Source: Acidobacteriota bacterium
GTDB taxonomy: Bacteria; Acidobacteriota; Aminicenantia; Aminicenantales; Saccharicenantaceae
Reading direction: 5' to 3'
Length of the DNA stretch: 64,000 bases
Assembly (NCBI GenBank): GCA_029569255.1
Contig: JAKQUO010000045.1
Span: 61,974-125,973 of the forward strand
The notes beneath the pieces were generated by a model. That model did no database searches. It was not told where the DNA came from and saw nothing but the letters and a program-made list of their open reading frames with translations. This document shows positions 43,986-52,696 of the stretch, in pieces (position 1 is the first letter of the stretch; every line of letters starts with the position of its first letter). A program made the translations under genes and the position numbers.

Positions 43986-46541
43986 TCAGGAGATGCGCTC
44001 CTGGCCGCCGGCGGTCCCGCGGGCGTAGAAGGCCCGCTTGACCGCTTCGGCCGTCAGGATGTACAGGGCGGTGATCCCGGCCAGCCCGGCCATGGCCGGG
44101 GCCGGCAGGGGGACGAAACCGAGCCAGGCGTTGACGGGCAGATACGGCAGGGCGAACGTGACGGCCGCGACCAGGCCGGTCGAGACGAGCAGCCAGCGGC
44201 CGGGCCGGCTCTTATAGAAGGGCCGGCGGGTGCGGACGACGAGGGCGACCAGGAGCTCCGTCAACACGGACTCGACGAACCAGCCGGTCCGGAAGGCGTC
44301 CGGCGCGAACCGGAACAGGAAGAGGAGCGCGCCGAAGGTCAGGGCGTCGAAGGCCGTGCTGGTCAGGCCGAAGACGACCATGAAGCGGCGGATGAAGCGG
44401 ATGTCCCACCGCCGCGGCCGCCGCACCCATTCCGGATCGACGTTGTCGCCGGCGATGGCGATGGCCGGGATGTCGGACATGAAGTTGTTCAACAGGACCT
44501 GCTTGGCCAGAAGCGGCAGGAAGGGCAGGGCCACCGAGGCCGCGGCCATGCTCAGCATGTTGCCGAAGTTGGCGCTGGTGGTCGTGAAGATGTACTTGAG
44601 GGAATTGGCGAAGGTGACGCGCCCCTCCTCGACGCCGCGCCGGACGACGTCCAGGCCAGGCTCGAGCAGGACGATGTCGGCCGCCTCGCGGGCCACGTCG
44701 ACGGCCCCTTCGACGGAGATGCCGACGTCGGCGTCGTGCAGGGCCGGGGCGTCGTTGATGCCGTCGCCCAGGTAGCCGACGACGCGGCCGGCCCTCTGCA
44801 GGGCCCGGATGACGCGCCCCTTGTCGTTGGGGTCCATCTCGGCGAACAGGGTCGTGCCCCGGGCGGCGTGGACCAGGGCCTCCTCGCGCATGACCGCCAG
44901 GTCGGCCCCGGTCAGGACGCCGCGGACCTCGAGCCCGACCCGGCGGGCGACGCTTTCGGCGACGCCGCGGTTGTCCCCGGTGACGATCTTCAGCTCAACG
45001 CCGAGGCCGGCCAGGTCGCCGATCGTCCCGAGCACGCCCGGCTTGGGCGGATCGGTGAAGCGCAGGAAGCCGGCGAAGGTCAGGTCCCGCTCGTCCCCGC
45101 GGCCGTAGGCGGCCTGGGCGGGCACGGGCCTGACGGCGACGCCCAGGACCCGGAAGCCCTCCCCGCTCCAGCGTTCGAATAAGGACAGGATCCCGTCCCT
45201 GCGGACCGCGTCGAGCGGCGCGGCCCGGTCGCCTGTCCGGACGGTCGAACAGACGTCGAGCAGCGGTTCCAGGGCCCCCTTGGCGACGAGCAGGGGCCCT
45301 CCCCCGGCCTCCCGGACGACGACGCTCAGGCGCTTGCGCACGAAATCGTACGGCACCTCGTCCAGCTTCTCGGGCCCGCCGGGCCCGAGCGGCCGGGCCG
45401 CGGCGACGGCCTGGTCGAGCGGATTGGGCAGGCCCGTCTGGAGACCGGCGTTGAGGGCGGCCCAATCCAGGACCTCTTCCGACGGCAGGCCGTCGGCGTC
45501 GAGGGCGGCGTCGAGCTCGACCGTGCCGACCGTCAGGGTGCCCGTCTTGTCCGTGCACAGGGTGTCCATGCTGCCGAGGTTCTCGATGGCGTTCAGGCGG
45601 CGGACGATGACCCCGCTTCGGGCCATGGCCCGGGCCCCCTTGGAGAGATTGACGGTGATGATGGCCGGCAGGAGCTCCGGCGAGATGCCTACGGCCAGGG
45701 CGATGGCGAACAGGAGGGAATCGAGCGGCGGCTTGACCGAGACGACGTTCATGCCGAAGACGACCAGGATGAGGGCCACCATGACCTCGGACAGCATCAG
45801 GCCGAAGCGCCGGATGCCGCGCTCGAACTCCGTTTCGGGCGGCCGGCGGGCGATCCGGCCGGCGATCAGCCCGAAGGCCGTGTCCGCCCCGGTGACGGCG
45901 ACCAGGACGCGGGCCGTGCCGCTGCGGACGTTGGTGCCGGCGAAAACCGAGTTGGTCCGGGCCGCCAGGCCCGCACCCGGCGCGGCCGTCCCCGGCGTCT
46001 TCTCGACCGGGAACGTCTCGCCCGTCAGGGCGGCCTGGCTGACGAAGAAGTCCTTGGCCTCGAGCACCCGGCCGTCGGCCGGGACGAGGCTGCCGGCCGA
46101 CAGCAGCAGGATGTCGCCGGGCACCAGGTCCTCGGAGGGCACGGCCGCGGGCCGCCCGTCGCGGAGCGCCGTGACCTTGCGGGCCAGGCGGGCCCGGAGC
46201 CTCTCGACGGCTTTCGACGCCGAATATTCCTGGGCGAACGTGATGGCCGCGCTGCCCACCACGATGGCCAGGATGATCAGGGCGTCGGAATAATCCCGGG
46301 CCAGGGCGGAGACCAGCGTCCCGAAGAGGAGGATCAGGACGAGCGGGGATGCGAATTGGCGCAGGAAGAGCCCCGCGGCGGTGGCCCGCTTACGGACCTT
46401 GAGGGCGTTCGGACCGGCGGTCTCCAGCCGGGACCCGGCCTCGGCCGCGGTCAGGCCGCCCGGCGTCGCGCCCAGCTCGGCCAGGAGCTCGACGGCCGGG
46501 CGGCTCCAATAATCGATCGTTCGCGGCGGCTTGGCCGGCAT
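43986..46541 (-). CDS. mgtA: magnesium-transporting P-type ATPase (type IIIB)
   Basis: The 851-residue pump would import Mg2+ driven by ATP hydrolysis. It has the cation-ATPase N-terminal domain, the actuator motif TGETFPVEK, VGISPELLPAIITVNLSKGA in segment 4, phosphorylation site CTDKTGTLTVG, VAKGALEPLLDVC in the nucleotide domain and the hinge GDGINDAPALHDADVG. The C-terminal segment NNFMSDIPAIAIAGDNVD is diagnostic of MgtA/MgtB. Length fits the family (about 850-900). The gene stands alone with promoter TTGACA/TATCAT 64 bases upstream. The short leader shows no M-box or proline-rich leader peptide, so known Mg2+ leader control is not apparent. Confidence 0.95.
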   Translation of the reverse strand: MPAKPPRTIDYWSRPAVELLAELGATPGGLTAAEAGSRLETAGPNALKVRKRATAAGLFLRQFASPLVLILLFGTLVSALARDYSDALIILAIVVGSAAITFAQEYSASKAVERLRARLARKVTALRDGRPAAVPSEDLVPGDILLLSAGSLVPADGRVLEAKDFFVSQAALTGETFPVEKTPGTAAPGAGLAARTNSVFAGTNVRSGTARVLVAVTGADTAFGLIAGRIARRPPETEFERGIRRFGLMLSEVMVALILVVFGMNVVSVKPPLDSLLFAIALAVGISPELLPAIITVNLSKGARAMARSGVIVRRLNAIENLGSMDTLCTDKTGTLTVGTVELDAALDADGLPSEEVLDWAALNAGLQTGLPNPLDQAVAAARPLGPGGPEKLDEVPYDFVRKRLSVVVREAGGGPLLVAKGALEPLLDVCSTVRTGDRAAPLDAVRRDGILSLFERWSGEGFRVLGVAVRPVPAQAAYGRGDERDLTFAGFLRFTDPPKPGVLGTIGDLAGLGVELKIVTGDNRGVAESVARRVGLEVRGVLTGADLAVMREEALVHAARGTTLFAEMDPNDKGRVIRALQRAGRVVGYLGDGINDAPALHDADVGISVEGAVDVAREAADIVLLEPGLDVVRRGVEEGRVTFANSLKYIFTTTSANFGNMLSMAAASVALPFLPLLAKQVLLNNFMSDIPAIAIAGDNVDPEWVRRPRRWDIRFIRRFMVVFGLTSTAFDALTFGALLFLFRFAPDAFRTGWFVESVLTELLVALVVRTRRPFYKSRPGRWLLVSTGLVAAVTFALPYLPVNAWLGFVPLPAPAMAGLAGITALYILTAEAVKRAFYARGTAGGQERIS

Positions 46542-46604
46542 CTGTCACCCTTGCCCGCCGGTCCGGGCCGGGCCGGGGCCCCGGCCGGGGAGCGGGCGTC
46601 CCGG

Positions 46605-46633
46605 ATGATAGGCCGCGCCCCGGAGGGTGTCAA
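46605..46633 (-). promoter_or_regulatory. promoter of mgtA
   Basis: On the minus strand TTGACA (46628-46633) and TATCAT (46605-46610) are 17 bp apart. Confidence 0.75.
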
Positions 46634-46673
46634 GGCGGCGCCGGCCGCGGCGCCGGCGCGGGGCCGCCGCGAC

Positions 46674-48905
46674 TCACAGCGCGTCGATGACGGCGTTGAG
46701 CGCCGCGCACGGCCGCATGGCCGCCCCGAGCTTCTTCTTGTCCGGGTGGTAGTAGCCGCCCATGTCGACGGGCTTGCCCTGGAACGAGATGAGGCAGGCG
46801 TCGATCTCGGGCGCCTTCTCGCCGAGGGCCTTGGCGACCGGGGCGAACTTCGCCCGGAGCTCCTGGTCCTTGTCTTGGGCGGCCAGGGCCTCGGCCCAGT
46901 AGAGGGCCAGGTAGAAGTGGCTGCCCCGGTTGTCGATCTGCCCGACCTTGCGGGCCGGGGACTTGGCGTTGTCGAGGAACTTGCCGATGGCCGCGTCGAG
47001 GGCCTCGGCCAGGACCTTGGCCTTGGCGTTCTTGAACGCCCCGGCCAGGTGCTCGAGCGAGGCGGCGAAGGCCGAGAACTCGCCGAGCGAGTCCCAGCGC
47101 AGGTAGCCCTCCTTCTCGAACTGCTGGACGTGCTTGGGGGCCGAGCCGCCGGCGCCCGTCTCGAACAGGCCGCCGCCCGCGAGCAGGGGCACGATGGACA
47201 GCATATAGGCGCTCGTGCCGATCTCGAGGATCGGGAAGAGGTCCGTGAGGTAGTCGCGGAGGACGTTGCCCGTGACCGAGATGGTGTCCCGGCCCTTGCG
47301 GATGCGCTCGAGCGAGTATTTCATGGCCTTGACCGGGGCCATGATCTCGATCGTCAGCCCCGCCGTGTCGTGGTCCTCGAGGTAGCGCTCGACCTTGGCG
47401 ATGACCTGGGCGTCGTGGGCCCGGGCCCGGTCGAGCCAGAACACGGCCGGGGCGCCGGTGGCCTTGGCCCGCGTGACGGCCAGCTTGACCCAGTCCCGGA
47501 CGGGGACGTCCTTGACCCGCGACAGCCGCCAGACGTCGCCGGCCTCGACGGCGTGCTCCATGAGGACGCGGCCGTCGGCCGTGACCACCCGGACGGTCCC
47601 GTCGCAGGGGGCCTCGAAGGTCGTCGGGTGGGAGCCGTACTCCTCGGCCTGCTGGGCCATCAGCCCGACGTTGGGGACGCTGCCCATGGTGGCCCGGTCG
47701 AAGGCGCCGTTCTTCTGGCAGTCCTCGATGATCGTCTTGTAGATCGTCGAGTAGCAGCGGTCGGGGATCATGGCCTTGGTCTCGTGGAGCTTGCCGTCGG
47801 GGCCCCACATCTGCCCGGATTCGCGGACGACGACGGGCATGGAGGCGTCGACGATGATGTCGCTCGGGACGTGGAGGTTGGTGATGCCCTTGTCGGAGTC
47901 GACCATAGCCAGCGGGGGCCGCTCGGCGTAGACCGCCTGGATGTCGGCCTCGATCTCCCTCTGCTTGGCCTCGGGCAGGGACTTGATCTTGGCGTACAGG
48001 TCGCCGATGCCGTTGTTGGGATTGAAGCCGCACTCCTTGAGTGCGGCGGCGTGCTTGGTCAGGGCCTCTTCGTAAAAGACCGACACGGCGTGTCCGAAGA
48101 GGATGGGGTCGGAGACCTTCATCATCGTGGCCTTGAGGTGGAGCGACAGGAGCAGGCCCTTGGCCTTGGCGTCCTCGATCTGCTCGGCGTAGAAGGCGCG
48201 CAGGGCCTTCTTGCTCATGAACGTTCCGCTCAGGATCTCGCCGGCGGGGGCGCTGAGCTTGTCCTTGAGGACCTTGACCGCGCCGTCCTTGGACTGGATC
48301 TCGATCCGGTAGCCGAAGGCGTTAGCGGCGGTCACCGACTTTTCGTTGCCGTAGAAGTCGCCGCCGGTCATGTGGGCGACGTGGGCCTTGTTGCCGGGCT
48401 TCCAGGCCCCGAGGGGCAGCATCTTGTTGGGGTTCTTCTGGGCGTATCTCTTGACGGAGAGCGGAGCGCGCCGGTCGGAATTGCCCTGGCGCAGGACCGG
48501 GTTGACGGCGCTGCCCAGGACCTTGGCGTAGCAGTCCTTGATCTCCCTTTCGGCCTCGGTCTTGGGGTTCTCGGGGTAGTCGGGGACCTTGTAGCCCTGG
48601 GACTGGAGCTCCTCGATGGTCTCCAGCAGCTGCGGCAGCGAGGCGCTGATGTTCGGCAGCTTGATGATGTTGGCCTCGGGCTTGAGGGCCAGCCCGCCGA
48701 GGAAGGCCAGGTTGTCCGGCACGCGCTGGGCCTCGGTCAGGTAGTCGGGGAAATTGGCCAGGAGCCGGCCGGCGAGCGAGATGTCGCACAGCTCGACCTC
48801 GACGCCGGTCCCCCGGGTGAAGCCTTGGACGATCGGCAGCAGGGAAAAGGTCGCCAGGTAGGGCGCCTCGTCGGTCTCGGTCCAGTAGATCTTGTGGGCG
48901 GTCAT
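46674..48905 (-). CDS. icd: isocitrate dehydrogenase, NADP-dependent, monomeric type
   Basis: The 743-residue protein is the monomeric isocitrate dehydrogenase, which converts isocitrate to 2-oxoglutarate and CO2 with NADP+ in the citric acid cycle. It begins [31 protein letters not shown] and [20 protein letters not shown] match the substrate-binding part (SNGD/S..R..V). Other marks are [37 protein letters not shown] and the C-terminal [15 protein letters not shown]. Length fits the family (about 740). An AAGGAGG site precedes the ATG, which excludes an upstream in-frame codon. Promoter TTGACA/TACTTT lies 35-60 bases upstream. Confidence 0.95.
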   Translation of the reverse strand: MTAHKIYWTETDEAPYLATFSLLPIVQGFTRGTGVEVELCDISLAGRLLANFPDYLTEAQRVPDNLAFLGGLALKPEANIIKLPNISASLPQLLETIEELQSQGYKVPDYPENPKTEAEREIKDCYAKVLGSAVNPVLRQGNSDRRAPLSVKRYAQKNPNKMLPLGAWKPGNKAHVAHMTGGDFYGNEKSVTAANAFGYRIEIQSKDGAVKVLKDKLSAPAGEILSGTFMSKKALRAFYAEQIEDAKAKGLLLSLHLKATMMKVSDPILFGHAVSVFYEEALTKHAAALKECGFNPNNGIGDLYAKIKSLPEAKQREIEADIQAVYAERPPLAMVDSDKGITNLHVPSDIIVDASMPVVVRESGQMWGPDGKLHETKAMIPDRCYSTIYKTIIEDCQKNGAFDRATMGSVPNVGLMAQQAEEYGSHPTTFEAPCDGTVRVVTADGRVLMEHAVEAGDVWRLSRVKDVPVRDWVKLAVTRAKATGAPAVFWLDRARAHDAQVIAKVERYLEDHDTAGLTIEIMAPVKAMKYSLERIRKGRDTISVTGNVLRDYLTDLFPILEIGTSAYMLSIVPLLAGGGLFETGAGGSAPKHVQQFEKEGYLRWDSLGEFSAFAASLEHLAGAFKNAKAKVLAEALDAAIGKFLDNAKSPARKVGQIDNRGSHFYLALYWAEALAAQDKDQELRAKFAPVAKALGEKAPEIDACLISFQGKPVDMGGYYHPDKKKLGAAMRPCAALNAVIDAL

Positions 48906-48939
48906 GGAGCCTCCTTGGGATTTTAACCGTGGGCCCTGT

Positions 48940-48968
48940 AAAGTAACCGAATATCGCCCCGGTGTCAA
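48940..48968 (-). promoter_or_regulatory. promoter of icd
   Basis: On the minus strand TTGACA (48963-48968) and TACTTT (48940-48945) are 17 bp apart. Confidence 0.75.
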
Positions 48969-49019
48969 GGCAGCAATTGTTTTGATATCAACGCGATGGG
49001 CGTCATGCGGCGGCTCGGC

Positions 49020-49463
49020 TCAGTGGTCGCGTCGGATCTCGACCCGGTCGAGGCCGTTGTCGTAGAACTCCTTCTCGTACTTGTCGACGAAGGGCCGCAG
49101 CCGTTCCGTGCCGTGCTCTTCGGCGTAGAGCGCGTCGAGGGCCTCCTGGCCGAACTTGCGGGCGTAGTCGCGGTCGGCCATGCGGTAGATGAGCTGGTCC
49201 CAGAAGGAGTTGTCGGCGTAGAAATCGACGGCCTCGGCCATCTTCTCCTCGAGCTCCCCCGAGGGGATGGCCTTCTTCGTCTCCTCGTCGAAATCGACGT
49301 AATCGCCCAGCCCGTGCTTCAGGGCCGCCTCGAGGACGAGGCTCTCGACCTCGTCGTACTCCTCGATGACGTCGTCGGTCCGCCAGTCGTTGGCCATGCG
49401 GTTGCCGAGGTAGGCCAGCTTGACCAGGACGGCCAGCTGTTGCTTGGTGAGTTCGATCTTCAT
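49020..49463 (-). CDS. small acidic cytoplasmic protein of unknown function
   Basis: The 147-residue protein is mostly helical and acidic. It begins MKIELTKQQLAVLVKLAYLG and continues with DDVIEEYDEVESLVLEAALK and EEKMAEAVDFYADNSFWDQL, ending in NGLDRVEIRRDH. The pattern, with conserved-looking aromatic residues in YADNSFWDQLIYRMADRDY, resembles short conserved helical proteins seen in several phyla without a known role. No signal peptide or membrane segment is present. A GAGGGTG site precedes the ATG. A TGGTATAGT extended -10 (49506-49514) lies upstream on the same strand. Confidence 0.8.
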   Translation of the reverse strand: MKIELTKQQLAVLVKLAYLGNRMANDWRTDDVIEEYDEVESLVLEAALKHGLGDYVDFDEETKKAIPSGELEEKMAEAVDFYADNSFWDQLIYRMADRDYARKFGQEALDALYAEEHGTERLRPFVDKYEKEFYDNGLDRVEIRRDH

Positions 49464-49505
49464 GGCACCCTCGGGATATCTTCCGGCCGCGGGGCCGGGA
49501 TGAAA

Positions 49506-49514
49506 ACTATACCA
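49506..49514 (-). promoter_or_regulatory. extended -10 box of the acidic protein gene
   Basis: On the minus strand TGG precedes TATAGT (49506-49511), about 43 bases before the start codon. Confidence 0.45.
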
Positions 49515-49578
49515 CTTTTGAGGCCCGCCGGCCAAACCGGCCGCGCGCCCCGCCGCCTCCTCCCGCCGCCTCCTCCCG

Positions 49579-49607
49579 TTGACAGGGCCGGGGCCGGGCG
49601 CTATATT
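49579..49607 (+). promoter_or_regulatory. strong promoter upstream of the HtrA gene (P1)
   Basis: TTGACA (49579-49584) and TATATT (49602-49607) are 17 bp apart. A GAGGAGGG site and an ATG at 49642, in frame with the HtrA gene, follow. Confidence 0.65.
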
Positions 49608-49725
49608 CCGGGGGCAGAACGCATCCGAGGAGGGTCCCGACATGAGCGGAGCCGTCATGTTCCCGGCCGCGGCCGCTGGCGCCTCGCGACCCTGCCTTCG
49701 AAGCTCCTCCGGGGCGAGGAGTGAG

Positions 49726-49734
49726 TGCTATAAT
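49726..49734 (+). promoter_or_regulatory. extended -10 promoter of the HtrA gene (P2)
   Basis: TGCTATAAT, a perfect extended -10 box, lies 21 bases before the preferred ATG at 49756. The -35 region is weak. Confidence 0.6.
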
Positions 49735-49755
49735 GGACGCCCGGGAGGAAGAGAC

Positions 49756-51015
49756 ATGAGAGCGACCAGCAGCCGGACCGTCTTCTGCGCCGTCATCGCC
49801 CTGAGCCTGACCCTTCTCGCCTGCGCCGACACGCGCTCGCGCGAACAGGCCGGGCCGGCGGAGGGGGGTGCCGCGGCCGTCGCCGCGAATCCGGGACGGG
49901 CGCCGGGCCAGCCGGCGGACCCGGAGGACCACGGCGAGCGGCCCGACTCGGCCCCGGCCGAGGCCGTCGCGGCGCGCTTTCCCGCTCCTCCCCCGGATGC
50001 GGCCCTCCCCCAAGCGCCGGCCCAGGCCCCCGCCGGCGCGCGTCTGATCGAAGACGAACGGAACACCATCGATGTCGTCCGCAAGACCCAGAACTCCGTC
50101 GTCTTCATCACCAACCTGCAGTACCTCCGGGACTTCTTCTTCACCTCCGACGAGCTCGTGCCCCAGGGCAGCGGCTCGGGCTTCGTCTGGGACGACCGGG
50201 GCCACATCGTCACCAACTTCCACGTCGTCGCCGAGGGCGTCAAGTTCATGGTCAGCCTGCCCGACCAGCGGCAGGTCGAGGCCAGGCTCATCGGCCGCGA
50301 CCCGACCAAGGACATCGCCGTCCTCAGGCTTTCCGAGACCGTCGCCGGCCTGGCCCCCGTGGCGATCGGGACCTCGCGCGGCCTCCAGGTCGGCCAGAAG
50401 GTCGTGGCCGTCGGCAACCCGTTCGGCTTCGACCACACGGTCACCAAGGGCATCGTCAGCGCCCTCGGCCGGACCATGCCCGGCGCCGGCGGCGTCTCCA
50501 TCCGCGACATGATCCAGACCGACGCCTCGATCAACCCGGGCAATTCCGGAGGGCCGCTGCTCGACTCGTCCGGCGAGCTCATCGGCATGAACACGATGAT
50601 CGCCAGCCCGTCGGGCGCGTCGAGCGGCGTCGGCTTCGCCGTGCCCGTGGACACCATCCGCAAGGTCGTCCCCCAGATCATCCAGTACGGCAAGGTCATC
50701 CGGCCCGACATCGGCGGCGTGACCTTCGTGCGCGACGAGGTCGCCCGCCGGTCCAAGGTCGAGGGGGCGGTCGTCATGGAGGTCGAGCGGGGCAGCCGGG
50801 CCTACGACCAGGGCCTCCGCGGCCTCTACCGGGACAGCTTCGGCCGGCTCCTCGTCCGCGACGTCGTCACCGGCATCGACCAGATGACAATCAAGTCCTA
50901 CGACGACCTCTTCGCCGCCCTCGACGGCTACAGGATCGGCGACACGGTCACCCTGACGGTCGAGCGCGAGGGGAAGCCGCGCCAGGTCCGGCTCCCGCTC
51001 GCCGGCAACGACTAG
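49756..51015 (+). CDS. HtrA/DegP-type serine protease, lipoprotein
   Basis: The 419-residue protein begins with a lipoprotein signal (FCAVIALSLTLLACADT, lipobox LLAC, Cys23). A Pro/Ala-rich linker (about 30-95) leads to a trypsin-like domain with the catalytic triad His156 (VTNFHVVAEG), Asp186 (PTKDIAVLRL) and Ser264 (NPGNSGGPLL). One PDZ domain follows (GAVVMEVERGSRAYDQGLRG, DVVTGIDQMTIKSYDDLF). It is likely a membrane-anchored quality-control protease acting outside the cytoplasm. The ATG at 49756 follows GGGAGGAAG by six bases and starts the lipoprotein signal. An in-frame ATG at 49642 with its own promoter would add 38 residues that do not resemble a signal. Confidence 0.93.
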   Translation: MRATSSRTVFCAVIALSLTLLACADTRSREQAGPAEGGAAAVAANPGRAPGQPADPEDHGERPDSAPAEAVAARFPAPPPDAALPQAPAQAPAGARLIEDERNTIDVVRKTQNSVVFITNLQYLRDFFFTSDELVPQGSGSGFVWDDRGHIVTNFHVVAEGVKFMVSLPDQRQVEARLIGRDPTKDIAVLRLSETVAGLAPVAIGTSRGLQVGQKVVAVGNPFGFDHTVTKGIVSALGRTMPGAGGVSIRDMIQTDASINPGNSGGPLLDSSGELIGMNTMIASPSGASSGVGFAVPVDTIRKVVPQIIQYGKVIRPDIGGVTFVRDEVARRSKVEGAVVMEVERGSRAYDQGLRGLYRDSFGRLLVRDVVTGIDQMTIKSYDDLFAALDGYRIGDTVTLTVEREGKPRQVRLPLAGND

Positions 51016-51061
51016 CGTCCGGCGGCCGCCGCGGGAACGGGCCGCGCCGGGCGCGAGGGGG

Positions 51062-51919
51062 TCAGGCCCTCTTGAGCGGGACGATCCCGGCCATCTCGCC
51101 GATGACGTTGACCAGGTCCTTGTCGGACGGGACGATGATCTTGGCGTTGGCGGCCAGGGCCGTCTCCAGGGCCTGGAGGCGGCGCAGGACCTGGGCGTTG
51201 CCGACGAAATATCTCTCGGCCGCCTCGTTGACCAGGCGGATGGCCTCGGCCTCGCCCTGGGCCTCGAGGATCTTGGCCTGGCGGACGCCCTCGGCCCGCT
51301 TGATCTCGGCCCGGCGGTCGCCGTCGGCGGAGGTCTCGCGGGCGGTGGCGAAGTCGATGGCCGCGATCTTCTCGTTCTCCGCCTTGACCACCTTGTTCAT
51401 CGTCTCCTGGACGTCCTTGGGCGGGTCGATCTCCTTGAGCTCGGTCCGGACGATGTCGATGCCCCAGCGGGCCGTCTCGCTCGACAGGGTCTTGAGCAGC
51501 TCGTCGTTGATCTTGCCCCGTTCGCTGTTGGCCGACTTCAGGGTCAGGGTGCCGATGATGTTGCGCAGGGTCGTCCGGGCCAGGTTGACGATCTGCCACT
51601 GGAACTTGTTGACGTTGTACTGGGAGGCCTTGACGCTGGCCTCGTCCTCCTTGACCCGGAAGTAGACCTGGGCGTCGACCCGGGCGTTGAGGTTGTCGTT
51701 GGTGATGATCTCCTGCGGCGCGGCGTCGACCATCATCTCGGTGATGTTGACCTGGCGCAGCTGCTCGACGACCGGGATGACCCAGTTGAAGCCGGGCATG
51801 GCGAAGCGGTGGTACCGGCCCAGCCGCTCGATGAGCCCGCGGTGCGTCGGCCGGACGATGCGGATGCCCAGGATGAAGACGAAGACGACGACGGCGGCGA
51901 TCCAAAGATAAAGGACCAT
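51062..51919 (-). CDS. SPFH/band-7 membrane protein (stomatin/QmcA-like)
   Basis: The 285-residue protein has one N-terminal membrane helix (YLWIAAVVVFVFILGIRIV) followed by the SPFH domain: RGLIERLGRYHRFAMPGFNW, VDAAPQEIITNDNLNARVDA and QIVNLARTTLRNIIGTLTL. A coiled coil with RRAEIKRAEGVRQAKILEAQ and the QALETALAANAKIIVP ending is typical of the stomatin/QmcA subgroup. These form ring-like oligomers in membranes and often act with NfeD or FtsH-type partners; no nfeD gene is adjacent. An AAGGAGG site precedes the ATG. It is the last gene of a leftward run with the SDR and hutH genes (gap of 56 bases). Confidence 0.92.
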   Translation of the reverse strand: MVLYLWIAAVVVFVFILGIRIVRPTHRGLIERLGRYHRFAMPGFNWVIPVVEQLRQVNITEMMVDAAPQEIITNDNLNARVDAQVYFRVKEDEASVKASQYNVNKFQWQIVNLARTTLRNIIGTLTLKSANSERGKINDELLKTLSSETARWGIDIVRTELKEIDPPKDVQETMNKVVKAENEKIAAIDFATARETSADGDRRAEIKRAEGVRQAKILEAQGEAEAIRLVNEAAERYFVGNAQVLRRLQALETALAANAKIIVPSDKDLVNVIGEMAGIVPLKRA

Positions 51920-51975
51920 GGGGTTCCTCCTTCCCTGTGAAATACGTTCCCTTTCGGGGCCGGTTCCGGCCCGGC

Positions 51976-52692
51976 CTACATCTTCCAGGTGCCGGCGACG
52001 ATGAGGTTGGCCCCCGTCATGGCGGCCGCCCGGTCGGAGGCGCAATAGGCGGCGGCCTCGGCCACGTCCTCGAACGTCCCGATCTGGGCTTCCGCGAGCT
52101 TCCCGGACGCGGGCAGGGCGCCGCCCCGCATCAGGCCGGGCGAGACCATGTTGACCGTGATGCCGTTGCCGACCTCGGCCGCGGCGGCCGTCCGGGTCAG
52201 GGTCAGCAGGCCCGTCTTGGCCACGGCGTAGGGAACGATCGTCGGGAACGAGCCGAGGCGCTCGGCCCGGCTGTAGCCGATGTTGACGATCCGGCCCCAC
52301 TTCCGCTTGCGCATGCCCGGCAGAGCGGCCTTGAGGCAGAAATAGGACCCCAGGAGGTTGCCCCGGAAGGCCCGCTCCCAGTCGGCGACTTCGAGCTGGT
52401 CCCAGGCCTTGACCACGAACAGGCCGACGTTGTTGACCAGGACGTCCAGGCGGCCGAACCGCTCCTCGACCTTCTTGACCAGGCCCGCGGCCTGGGCCTT
52501 CTTGGTCAGGTCGGCCCGGAAGACGGCCGCGAGCTTGCCCTTGGCGCGGATGGCCGCGGCCAGCTCCTGGGCCTCCTCGCGGCGGCTGAGGTAGTGGACG
52601 GCCACGCCGGAGGCGTCCTCGGCCAGGCGCAGGGCGATGGCCCGGCCCATGCCCCGGGCGGCGCCGGTGACCAGGGCGATGCGCATGCCCAC
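51976..52692 (-). CDS. short-chain dehydrogenase/reductase
   Basis: The 238-residue protein is a classical SDR. The NAD(P)-binding motif is TGAARGMGRAIA (TGxxxGxG), LVNNVGLFVV matches NNAG, and the active site is Tyr-x-x-x-Lys in VPYAVAKTG, preceded by a serine in NIGYSRAE. The loop ITVNMVSPGLMRGGALPASG covers the substrate. The sequence NLLGSYFCLKAALPGMRKRK is like 3-oxoacyl-ACP reductases and FolM-type pteridine reductases; the substrate cannot be fixed. It starts four bases after hutH and is likely in the same transcript. Confidence 0.9.
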   Translation of the reverse strand: MGMRIALVTGAARGMGRAIALRLAEDASGVAVHYLSRREEAQELAAAIRAKGKLAAVFRADLTKKAQAAGLVKKVEERFGRLDVLVNNVGLFVVKAWDQLEVADWERAFRGNLLGSYFCLKAALPGMRKRKWGRIVNIGYSRAERLGSFPTIVPYAVAKTGLLTLTRTAAAAEVGNGITVNMVSPGLMRGGALPASGKLAEAQIGTFEDVAEAAAYCASDRAAAMTGANLIVAGTWKM

Positions 52693-52696
52693 GGCG

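Noticed and set aside
43402..44028. Fused 208-residue frame joining desulfurase and lipoprotein DNA
   Set aside because: It crosses the recombination junction and then a frameshift; both parts are gene fragments rather than a new fusion protein.
46542..46604. Possible Mg2+ riboswitch (M-box) before mgtA
   Set aside because: The leader is only about 64 bases and lacks the conserved M-box stems.
48996..49724. Frame ending WRLATLPSKLLRGEE before the HtrA gene
   Set aside because: It is mostly antisense to the 147-residue protein; only the last 25 codons lie free, too little to support a gene.
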